Positions 29,590 through 40,971 of a DNA stretch of 64,000 bases are shown piece by piece (position 1 is the stretch's first letter; each line of letters opens with the position of its first letter). The position numbers were made by a program, and so were the translations under genes. The notes under the pieces were generated by a model that did not search any database, was not told the origin of the DNA, and was given only the letters and a program-made list of their open reading frames with translations. Origin of the DNA: Montifringilla adamsi (lineage: Eukaryota; Chordata; Aves; Passeriformes; Passeridae); assembly GCA_017590115.1 (NCBI GenBank), contig JAGGNK010010225.1:2852001-2916000 (forward strand), in the 5' to 3' direction.

Positions 29590-29614
29590 AAAAAAAAAAA
29601 AAAAAAAAAAAAAA
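29590..29614 (+). repeat. A homopolymer, 25 bases
   Basis: The longest homopolymer of the window. It is followed at about 29622-29630 by a T run, so the region is also a weak inverted repeat. The sequence before it lacks an AATAAA signal and no gene-like body is seen, so a processed pseudogene is not supported. Confidence 0.9.
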
Positions 29615-30339
29615 GGTAGGCTTTTTTTTTTCCTCTGGAAAGGCTGAGCAACAAAGCAGGTGCACTGGGGAAAAAACAAATCTGCTGGCTTTGCACAATG
29701 GAATGGAAAGTCCACTTTGTTTTATTACCATTTCAAGCTGCTTACAGACTTCAGTGTGGAATGAAGAAAAAAAAAATTTAACAAAATCCAGATTTTTCTT
29801 GTATATACTTCAGGAAATTCCCTTGCTAAAGGAGAGCAGTAGAGGTTTTCTCTTGTTTCTCTTTTCTCCCCTCCCTTTTGAAAGGACTGTTGTGATCTTG
29901 AAAACATAATCTAGGAAGAAACATCTGGTCTTCACTTTTTAATTACATTTCAGTCATCTCAAAGGCTTTCCTGGAGGTAGACCTACCTACAAGGGCTTAC
30001 TGTCAAAACTATAGGAGTTACAGAGCTGCTGCATAAATGGATCAACTGTAACGGTGGATTTGGGACCAGTCTAAATAAATAAGATCATGCCACGTAAAAC
30101 TTCAGAAGCAGGGACTGCATACAAGCAGATTGAGAGTTTTTGATGCCAACAGATGCACGGCTTGGGGAAGGGCAGGGAAACCTTCAGAGAGAAGATAAGG
30201 CCAGGGGCAGAAGAAGCATCCAAACTGGATGGTGGGAATAACCCAACAGCTGCCTCTGGCCACTGCCCAAACCTTTTTACATAGGGAGCAAGTGTAGTGC
30301 CTTGTCAAGGTGAAAAGCAGTGCCCTCCCTCAGCACTAT

Positions 30340-30500
30340 CTCGAAATGAAGATGGAAGGGAGAGCAGTGCCACGGCGATGGCAGCGGGGCTGGCCGCCAG
30401 GCAGCCGCACAGGTGGGCTGCACGCCTGCCCTGTGGCTGGGATGCGCTTCCTGAGCCTCCCCCAGCCCAGGTGCTGACACTCTGGAGACCACGTGGAGGG
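30340..30500. other. Small CpG-rich, GC-rich patch
   Basis: Roughly ten CpGs fall within about 160 bases, while most of the surrounding intron has very few. The patch includes the canonical E-box CACGTG at 30490-30495. Because stops are rare in GC-rich DNA, frames are open on both strands here (30297-30641 forward, 30305-30637 reverse), neither resembling a known protein. It could be a weak CpG island, an unannotated first exon or an old repeat fragment; I cannot tell which. Confidence 0.5.
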
Positions 30501-30509
30501 AGCAGGAGA

Positions 30510-33500
30510 GCTGCCAAGTACAAGGTGTTACCCTGGACACTAAAATGCCTTGCTACAGCTCTGAAGCATGCAGTAATGGAGATACGAGAGGATAAGGAAT
30601 TCACAATTTGTTCGGGCTGTGATCCAGCAAAAACCACTTAAGCAGGTGTATTACCAGCAGAGCCACCAGCTCCATCACACACAGGAAGCAGACATCCAGC
30701 TTCCCAACAACAGGATCCACACCATCCTGAGGGAGTGGGAGGATCGCTTTGAGAAAAGCCCTTTTTCCTACTATCAATTTCCAAATTTTATATCAACCTG
30801 GCCACACCATTCCCTAGAGTGCAATGGAAACATTGAACAACAACAGAGAAAAATGCTTCTCTCCATCTTTCCTCTAATATTTATGCTACAGTGACAAGAA
30901 CAGGGCTGCTCTGTGCTATGTTCTGCATAGACAGAAAGTAAGGAAGGGTCCAAGAGCAACAGGTATCAAAAAGAAAATAGCTAGAGAGAGTACCAAGATG
31001 ATGAGAAGAAATGAGTTGACCAGTGTCACACAGTAAACCACGAACAGAGCATGGAAGAATATCCACATTGCCCTGAATTTGTTGCCTCTTATTCTTGAGG
31101 GTAGGTACTATCTACTGTGTCATCCATGCTCTGGCAGCCCAGAATGAAGGACCAAAATCTGAAGTGGCAGATGTAGATTTTTTTTTTTAATAATCAGTAC
31201 TATGTGCCATGCTTAGAGTACTTCAGGGACAACATATCCTGTGCTAGCCCTGAATCCTAGCAAGTATTTTGCCATTTTAAATTATATAATAAAAAAAAAG
31301 GTTAAATAGCTCACTCTCCTTTTAGAGCTCTGTGTGAGTATATATGCACACATATGTACATATTCAATCTAATATGCACTGACAAGACAAAATAGTTTTC
31401 CCCTATTCTTTCCTTTACATGAACCTAATGAGGCTCTGCAAGGCTGTTATGTGTCAAAGTACCATCAATGACAGATAGGTAAATAAATAAATGTGTCATC
31501 CACACTCCTTTTTAAGATCTTGGCTCACAGTGTGTGTTGCTGGTAAGGTTGACCTGACATAAACCAGTTCTCAGCAGGCATCTTCCAGCTTTCAAATAAC
31601 CACTGAACCTAAACTCTGCAGATGATAAAGCACCTTGTGTCAAAACCAGTGCCTTTTGACTCTGACCTTGCAGTTAAACCTCAAAGGTTTGTTCTGAAAT
31701 GATGTAATCCACCAATTATTTTTCTTCATTACTGTTTTTAAACTTCATAGTGGTGAATAGATTAACAGAAAACCCTTACAGGCTGGGAAAATACTTACAG
31801 GTAACAAAGTGAGAGCAGAAACTATTCCTAAATTTTCATTAGCCTTCCTAACTACAGATAATTAGCAAGATGGAAACTGTTGATGCTATTTGAAGTAGCC
31901 TAAGTCATGACAAACAAAAAGGTCCCACTTTGATTAGCAAACAAACACTCAGTAACCTCAATTGTTTGGTGTTCCCAGGTGGCACGGAATGGGTGTGACT
32001 TTTCTTGTTCAGAATAGAAGTGTGCTGGCCCTGAACTTGCCTCAGCCACATTCAGAGCATGGAGTTTTCCCAGCTTTTACACTTTCTGTTGGCTGCTGTT
32101 AGTTTATACAGCCTTTCAGTTAGACACAAGACCTTTCCATCCTGAGCTAGCTGCACAGTCCATTTAAAAACCCATTTTCTAAGAAGGAACAGCTCTATTA
32201 AATAACACTCTCAATGTGATCCTGCCAATATTCATATTCAATTGCTTGACCTGTAGTGGCAAAAATATTTCATGAACCTACTGCTGCACATCCAGTAGAC
32301 TCGCATTTGGCAGTGATGGATACTGCTGGCAGGCAGTGCTGTTGGCCTAGTCCAGCCACACAAGAAGGCCAGTTGGGGTGTGGATGTGGTTTCTTCACCA
32401 CACTTATTAATTTCAGCAGCTAAGATGATATGTGATATTAATGGATGAGAGGCAAAGTTGGGAAACACTCACTTACATTTTAAAACCACCAATCCTTAAA
32501 TTTGGGATGAGAAAACACAGAAGGAATCCCAGCTCAGAGGGCAAACTTGCTTTTAAAACCACTGCAGCTAGAGAAAAGCATATGTTCAGACAAGATTTAT
32601 TTTTATGTACTTGGGGACAGATCAAGAGTAAAGCCCTGTCATACCCCTTCCAAACAGCGCATGGAGCAGTAGTCAGAAAGCCAAATTGCTTCATTTCCTC
32701 TCCTGTTCTCCCTTCTGAAACCCTGCCACACACAGGTGATGTACCTGATGGAGGGATGCCAGGAAAGTTAGTTAGGCCCCCAAATTAGATTCATACACAT
32801 ATTATCTATCTGACTAACTGCCTACTAAAAGAGAGGGACCCAAATAAACAAATTAAAAAATCACAAAAGAGGCCTGGAGCTGAGGTACTCTGAGCATTTT
32901 GGGGAATAAACTATCCAGGACTACAGGGTCTTGTTCAGAGTGAAGAACTACTAAGAAAGATAAGAAAAGAACCCTGAATATTTTGCGTATTTCAGAAATG
33001 CAGGGTTTACAGTAGAGGAGGTTTGGTGTATTAGTTCTATAATGCCCTTTGGATTTCCATGAAGGAATATCCTGTGAATAGAAATACAAGCATTCACAAA
33101 GCTGAGATCAAGATAAAAAGAAGCTAGCAGTGCTGTAGTTAGAGCAGCACCAGTGACAGTGGCATATGCCTTTTTGTTACCATAACATGAAAACATATGT
33201 ACAATACTTATATCCTGTGCCAGGGAGCCTAAGCCCTGCAACCTTCTCTTGGGATGAGAAAACCAGCACAGAATCTCTGATCTGAACGTAGCCTGGACAG
33301 TCCTTGATGAACAGCAATGAGGGCTGGTTGTCTGCCTGCTGCAGAACATTTTGGAGGGGATATTAAGCTCCAGCACAAATGAGGGCAGTGCCTCCGAGCT
33401 GCTAAAGCTCCTTGCCATGACAAGATCCAGACACCGCGGCTCGTTTCCATGCTGCACTTGTGGGCCTCCAATCCCTCTTCCAGCAATCAACAGTGGCCCA

Positions 33501-36500
33501 AATGGAAATACAGTTATAGGAATTTGTTTCATTAGCCTTCTGCACCAACATTACATGTTTCCTTCACACTCCTTTAATCTTTAAAAAAAGAGCTACTGAT
33601 TTTAAAGATCTTGGCAACTCTTCCTTCTTGTGCACTAACCCGTCCAGCACAAGTTACCAGTACCTTTCTATTTCTTTCCAAAAGAGTCTCTGGTTTCTAA
33701 AAGAAAAAGAAAATGAAAGAGATGTGATTCTTCCCTAAAGTCTCCATAGATAATTGTTTTCTCTGGATGACTGTTTTCCTACATTTCAGCAAATGGCCTG
33801 GCTGCATGACCCTCCCCCTCAGCACCTGGGAAGCACATTGTCAACTCTGGAAGTGTTTATTCTCTGTAGATTAAACAGCATTTGCTGGACAGTGATCACA
33901 GAAAGTTGTAAAAACAGATGGACAATGATCTGTCCAGACTTCCAGAGCTCACCACGAAAAGGCTACTTACATAAAAATATTTTGCTGAAGGATCAAAGGA
34001 TTTTCTTCCCCCCTCTCTATACTCAGTTATGAGGTCTTTTATATAAACATGGGAATGCAAAACAACCGTCTTAAATAGTACCTAAATTCTATCTTTTGAA
34101 ACTAAGATGCCAAATTAGGCTAATAGAGTTACTGGATCGGTTTAAAAAACCCCACACAAAACCAAACCAATCCTATGCATGTCCTTTTCCCATTTCACCT
34201 GCATCTTGAAGCCTTTTTCTTTTTTTTTTTTTTCCCCAGATATACAATAATTCATCTTACAATGAATGAATCTTTCAAAGAAAATAGCAAAACTATTTAT
34301 TCTCACTAGAGCTACAGATCACACTGATTCAAAAGTTGACATCAGTGTGCCCTCTCATGCATCAACATAACCAAACAATGCACTATTTAAAAGCATACAG
34401 GCTTTCATCTAGGAATAAGAAATAGCATTTTTCTAGGTGGTGAGTTCAGCCCTGAGCTGTACCTCTGACAAAGTCTTGAGGTCAGGCTAAATGAGAAGAT
34501 GAACATGAATTCTTAGAGTAGCACTGCTTCAAGAGCCTATGATGTGATGAAAGGGGGATACAGGATGAGTAAGTACAACACCTTGGCTCTAGTGCTCATA
34601 ATCCAGGAACAGAAAGTGAGGTCCAAGTTCTCACACTAAGAACTTGGAAAAACTAGAGCAGTTGCAGGGCAAAAACAAGAATGATGAAAGGATCAAAGCA
34701 TTTGCTTCACAGTGTGAGATGCAAGGTGATCAATTTATTTAACTCATCAAAGAGATAGTTTAGAGGTGGCTTGGTCTCAGCCTATGAGTGCCCATATGGG
34801 AAACAGAAGTTTAATAGATGAGTTTCCAACCTAGGAAGAAATTACTGAGATCAAACAGCTAGAACCTGGTTTGTTCATATTATAAAATCATTTGCTACCT
34901 CTCTGCCACCAATTCTGACTGTATAACCATCTGGTCCTTCTTCACATACTCCAAATTGAAATTTAAACAGAAAACTAACCAAATAACTGAACAGTATAAA
35001 ACAGGAAAGAGAATTTACTTGAACAAGAAAAACACCAGTGATCTGAGCAGTATGCAAATACTGTTCTTCAAGCTCTGACTTCTCCTCCATTCCATGTTCA
35101 TGTTTTTCTGCATTTTGTGTTTCTCATTATCTCTTTTACCGACTGTTTGTTGGCAGAGAACTAAGTTCTCTGGCAACAAACGTTGTCTTTGCACTTACCT
35201 TCATGCAATCAGGTTTCTATATTGCCTAAGAATTCAATATGAACAGTACCTTTACTTTGTGTACCAGGAAGCTTGAGTTAATCCCTCGCGTGGAGAGCAG
35301 CAGTTTTCAAACTGGAGATAGAGCATTGCCATTTTAGTGACCCTTGAGAGGATATCAAGGGGACAAGATGATTAGCATTTCTGCTCCTATAAAAAATGTG
35401 GCCTCCCAAGCTTTTAGGCATTTTGTGATACTGTTTTGCAGTCCCCATGGGGCATGCATCTTTGTACAGGCATTTAAACAGAGTTGGGAGGTTGGGAAAA
35501 TTTACTGTATGGGAATGTCATAGTGCTACTGCCCAGATGGCAGCAGTGCTTTTTGCCTTTTTTTGCTAAAGAGGAGTTTTGTATAATGTTTTAAAAAGTC
35601 TGAGTAATGCTACAAATTTGCACGTGCAACTTTCAGTATAATGTCCATTATTTTTAGAGAGCAACTGATGTTGTTTATTTTCTTCTATGATGATAGTTAA
35701 ACATTGGAATTTGACAGACAGTTTAAAAATAAAACATAAGGAAACTCCCAGAATAGGTTGCAATCTAAACAAGGCAGATAAATGTTGGGAAAGGGAAACA
35801 CCCCATGTCAAGCGCACCATATTGCCTGGCATGCAAAGCACCGGCATGATTGTTTGGAGCTGCATGCTTTCTTGGTCACATCCTCAATACCATTATGCTG
35901 TATCCAGAAACTTATAAGGAAGTGGGCACTATGCCAGCCTTTATCAGAGGGGGCTGAATGGTTCAGTACTAAGAGCTGCTAGTGCAGTTTAGCTGCATGC
36001 TGTACATATTTAATCCACAAGCACTGTGCAAGCTTTCCCAGCAAGCATTTTGCCTTGTGTGGGATTTTTTTTTCCATACTTTTAAAGCACTTTGTAAGAG
36101 TAATAGGCCTGAGATACATACAAAGAAAAGTGTTTGCCATACCCAGTGTGTGAAATCCCTGAGCCGATGAGCTCTGTTATAACACAGAACAGAAGAACAC
36201 CCCACACTTGACTTACCTAAAAGAGCTCTTCACGAGCAGTTGAGTTGGACTCAGAGTCCAACTAAGAAAAGACTAATTAAGAGCTTTCTCTTGTGTAAAG
36301 TTAGGAGGAAATTACAGAAGTACAAAAAGGGAAGGCAGAGGGACATGAAAAGCCCAGCTCCCCACCTGCATCATCTTCATAGGGCAGCAGGGTGTGGGGA
36401 TCCCAGCAGCCACTCTGTATCTACTCTGATCCCATGAGTAAGCAGCTTGCCCCTCAGAACACAGTGCAAGGAGGGAGAGAGCCTACTCCTTCCCGGTCTA

Positions 36501-37779
36501 GACTGTCACACTGGGAAACTCAGACACTCCCCTGAAAGAATAAAATAGCAGACATAGGGAGGAATGAGAAGAATCCTCTCTCAGAAGGTTCCTCAGCTTT
36601 CACCCCATACCATAAACTGCACCTTGGTGATGCAACCATGCCCCTGAGAAAATAATAATTAGGTGAACATCATCAAGGAGGAAGAGCAGTTCAACTCCTT
36701 TCAGGGGAGGTGTTTATAGAAGATCTCCTCTGGATATGGCTAAACCATTGCTCCTCATGATCCTCATCCTGCCAGTCCCGGTGTGAATGTCCACTCTGGG
36801 TGTGAGACCAGGGCCACTCACTCCTCAACTGACACACGTGTGTAAACACGCTCACAAGAAACAAAACGTGAGGGAAACAGAGGCAGTTATGTCATTTACT
36901 CATGAGCAAAAGGAAAGCCATTTAAGCAATGGAAGCCAAGGATAAGTTAAGTCTGTCTTCCACCTTTCTAATGATGTAAACAAAGTTAATTCTTCTTTTC
37001 CCTGTCTTTGTCTTCCCTCCCTTCTCCCCTACTGAATGGTAAAGCACATTAATATAAGTTTCAAATGGAGTCCTTGCCCCTGACAATCAGCTTTTCTTGC
37101 TCCCTGCCTCAGGAAACACAAGATGTTTGGCTAACCCTCCTCTTTTAATTTATGGAAAAGAGCTACACTGCTGACTAGCAATTATAAGCAAGATTAATGA
37201 TTTGCCAAGAGACCTCTTTGTACTTTCAACTACCTATACAAAAGCTGCTCTTTCTCTATAGAAAACAAATAGTGTTTTGAGAGAAAATATGACACAGTTA
37301 CCAGACTGGAAATTTTTCCCTGAATAGTACAGGTTGAATATTTTAAGCCAGTGCTACTGTAAGGCCTGCTTGGCACAGTGTCTATTTGTGTCAAGTATAC
37401 CCTACCAGAAAGAAACTCTTCTAGCTTACTCAAACCCTTACACAGCAATGCTTTAGACAGGAAAACTTCCAACAGAAAGCAGCAAGCACAGTACAGACAA
37501 ACCATGTAGCCAGTTAAGTTGCTTTAATACTGATATAATTTTTTTCAAAATACTGCAACTTCATAAATAGTTATTGAATCAATTAATTGTAAAATCATGA
37601 AAGAATGATTTTCTCTGTCACTGATAATATTTTTTGAAAAATTTGGCAATTTTTTTTAGGAAATGAGAAAGGGATCATGGCTTGCTATTACGATGAATTA
37701 AAATGTCTTTTCCCCAAGTCCCTAGAAAGCACTAGTATTGTTTCTAGGCATCACTGTGTTTGCTGTGAGGACTCCTAAA
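30510..37779. other. Intronic sequence, nothing firm
   Basis: No exon or RNA gene recognised. It holds the longest ATG-started open frame of the window (32951-33532, minus strand, 193 codons), discussed as a finding but not called a gene. Apart from the possible MIR relic I see no repeats beyond short homopolymers such as the T run near 34209-34234. Confidence 0.5.
31008..31050 (+). mobile_element. Possible MIR-like SINE relic (weak)
   Basis: The words GTCACACAG and CAGAGC occur in the order and near the spacing found in the conserved core of ancient MIR/CORE SINEs (GGTCACACAGCTAGTAAGTGGCAGAGC pattern in the family, here interrupted). Such relics are known in birds but scarce. The match is short and may be coincidence. 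Confidence 0.25.
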
Positions 37780-37841
37780 TATCCTTTCTCTGTATTCTTC
37801 CTTTCTCTGAAATGCTGTTCTATCCTTTCTCTGAATTCTTC
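37780..37841. repeat. 21-bp direct repeat, 41-bp period, with an extra half copy
   Basis: TATCCTTTCTCTG(T/A)ATTCTTC occurs at 37780-37800 and 37821-37841 with one difference. The core CCTTTCTCTG appears a third time at 37800-37809, so the block grew by more than one local duplication of a pyrimidine-rich unit. Confidence 0.85.
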
Positions 37842-39243
37842 ATCTTTGTGTAGCTTAAAATTTAAACAAATCATTTCTATATCACTGCATGAAAAAAGAC
37901 AAAGACCTACAAAAATGCACCTAGCTATTGTATTTTCTTAACGTACTTTTCCTGGTGCTCGTCTTTTTGTTTAATTGCAGGAAAAAATTATGAGCAATAT
38001 TGAGAAAAACAAAAAATAGTTATTCAAAATAGGAGTTTTGGTGCAGAAAACAGATTTCTGTTCAGTAGATTGTACATAATATGCTCAATAATGGTTACTA
38101 TCTAATACAGCTCCAGCCTCCCATATACACATACATTTACAGAGTATAGACATTTTCACTCTGATCTGGAAAAGAACTGATAGCTTGCAAATCCCACTAA
38201 AATTGGTGAGAATTGCTGGAAATTAATTGTATCCTGGAATTATTCTATGACTTGGAAGAATGAGGACTAGGACAAAAGAAATAATTGCAGTTACTATCAA
38301 AAATATGAGGGATTTGTTAAAAACCCCAAATGGTTTAATAGGGGATCATGCTTACTTGCCTACATCTATCTTTTGGGGGGAAATTATTACAAACAAGGAG
38401 TCACTGTAGGCGTTTTCCTTGTGACTACTCATGATTTCAACAACAAATTTATGCATAATTTCATTTTGCTACTGATAGATTCAGATTACCAAGAAAATTA
38501 TGTATATACCAAACAGCTGCATCTGTTTTCCAATACAAACATTTTTTGAGAAAACAAACAGGTCTGAATCTTATGCCTTCAAACATTGCTACCATATTCC
38601 TGGGAAAAATGTTCCAATAATTATGATTAGTGCTACTTTACGTTAGGTACTAAAAGCCCTGGGCAAATGTGATTTTCTGAACATCTTTGTAAAAATAGAT
38701 CTTTTCTTTTTACTCCAGGTAGTTTAAAAACAGGCCAACACATTTTCACATTTTCTCACATGAGTTGTGGAGGAACCACAGTCAGCCTAAACATATGCAA
38801 GGCTGTGACCATCTCTTGCTTACACAGGGTGACATCAAAGTCACCAACCAAAACTACAATTCAAGCAAAGACAGTTTATTGGAAACCTCTGACTAAGCTC
38901 ACTGCAAATGACCCTGTGCTCCAAGGGCAGTGTCAGTTCTTTTCCTCAGCAAGGAGCCTGTGTTTGCAGGGTAATTCTGTAGGGACTTCCCCAGGAACTC
39001 ATTCTGCCCATATTATGAGCAAAATGAAAATCAGAGAGCTGAGATTAGAAGAGAGCTAAGCTACAGGCAGAAAAACTGGCTGAGCAGTTCATGTATTTAA
39101 TTTTAAACATAGTTAAGCTCATCTTCAGAACAAAAACTAATATGATCAATTACAATACTAGAATTGCACCATATTTAAAAATATTTTTTTGAACTGAGGC
39201 CAGGTCGCAAAATCTAATAGAATTTAGTAAAAAGAGGGAAGGC

Positions 39244-39292
39244 ATTTACATTAACACATTTGCTAAGGCTGTGCAGATGTGTTAATGTAAAT
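39244..39292. repeat. Short perfect hairpin: 16-bp arms, extended to a 20-bp stem
   Basis: ATTTACATTAACACAT at 39244-39259 is matched exactly by its reverse complement at 39277-39292. After one T/G position the pairing continues for three more bases, leaving a 9-base loop at 39264-39272. Pairing stops cleanly outside the arms. Confidence 0.9.
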
Positions 39293-40948
39293 TATTTGTA
39301 ATTCAGTTGCTGCCTATAATAAAGCACTTAAAAAGATGATGACACTAAAGGGAGAACATGCAAAATAATGCAAATGGAGAAAAAAGGCCAAAAAATTGAA
39401 ATGTAACCACAGCATTGCAAAAGTTGAGAAAATAGTGACAAGATACATAAATAGAGATTGAGGTTTACTAATCAATCACAATTCTATTTGCGAAATCCAA
39501 TATTTTCTTCTTTTTTTCCTTTTCTCATCAACATTTCACCTGCATGTCAAGTAGAGGAGCATGCAGGGAAGGAGTGATTGATGCATTATCTGTTATATTC
39601 AAAGGTGAATAATTTGCCTTAAAATCTGAAATTTCAGAAATAAAGGGAAAATACTGATGGTTGAAAATGTTTGACTAAGGCAGGGCAATTTGTGATTATT
39701 TCTGTGAATCCCAGAGTGGAGCCTGCAGAAACTGCAGGTAGTTTGTAGCTGGTTCTAGAGCAAAACTTTTGGAGAACTCTGCTTTATGTGACATAAACAA
39801 CTCTAATAAATGAAGGCAAGCTGAGTACTTAAACAAACACTTTCTTTCACCATCAAATTAAATGCCATCAGTGAATGTCAACCTTCTTTCCAGAAATGCA
39901 AACCTTCAAAACTGCTTCCTACCTCAACAACAGCTATAGATTACCCAGCTGTGGGTAGCAAGCACATTGTGTTGTATTTAAAGTATGTTTTTTTAAATGC
40001 TGGGCATAGCAACTAGGCGTTAAAAAAAAGATATTATGCCAGTGTCATTACAGCACACAGTCTGCAGGTTGATTAGTAGGACAGAGGACGGTCCCAACTA
40101 TCCCTATTCCTATTTTCTGCAAAGGAGAGTATTTATGAAAGAAAGCCATAAAGCATGCCACATATATCAACAATCAAAAGCTCACCTGCATTCCTGTTCC
40201 TCAGGATGGTGGATCATTTACACTCTAACACCTCCTGAAACATTAATGTTTTTTTTCTATAATTGCTCCCCTTTTGATGATTCAAACCCAAGGCAGTGCC
40301 ACACACTGGAAAAGGGAATTTAAACAGGGAAGAAGAAATGCTATCAATGTACAACAATAATGGAATAAAACCCACCTGTTGGAAAGCAAGGGGTATTTAT
40401 TTTCTGCATGGATAAAGGCCAGATTTTTAAAGAGGCATCATCCTAGGCTTTACATCTGGCTTAACCCCAGCCAGCCCCTTGATGTAAAACAATTTATACA
40501 CAAAGATCAGTACTTTGTGATAAAAAACCACAGCTACTGCAGAGTTCCATTACCTCTATCATCTCACATAATTTCTTTATGCTGGCAAACTTTTTGTGGA
40601 TTACATACACAAGGAAGAGTCTTACCAGGAGTACTATGAATTTACATAGCTTTTTATCTGTCACCTATGGACCTGACTATTCTCACTGCATGTAGGACTC
40701 AGTAGCATTCATGCATTTGCAAATCCTTCTGCCCATAGAAAATACAAAAGAAAAATATTTTTCTTATACCAATTCTTGCAAAAAACTTCCCTTTTTAAAG
40801 TTTCTATTCCCCACTCTCAATCCTTTCTTAACGATCTTTTACTTTTACTTATGATTTTTACCAACCATCTTTAAAGGTGTTCAGGAAACCTCTAGGTAAG
40901 ATGGTAATAGATCCGGTAGGGGAAAAAAAAATGCATAGCACCAATGGC

Positions 40949-40971
40949 AAAAAAAAAAAAAAAAAAAAAAA
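40949..40971 (+). repeat. A homopolymer, 23 bases
   Basis: A pure A run, preceded by another A run at 40923-40930. No polyadenylation signal or duplicated flanks were seen. Confidence 0.9.

Noticed and set aside
29376..29614. 25-base A run as the tail of a processed pseudogene
   Set aside because: No AATAAA signal, no recognisable gene body and no duplicated flanks were found.
30297..30641. Open frames of 110-114 codons on both strands over the CpG-rich patch
   Set aside because: Open frames on both strands are expected where GC content is high. Neither peptide has a recognisable domain or exon-like borders.
38230..38262. ATTCTATGACTTGGAAG word like an inverted CR1 3' terminus
   Set aside because: Too short, and the following sequence does not continue as CR1.
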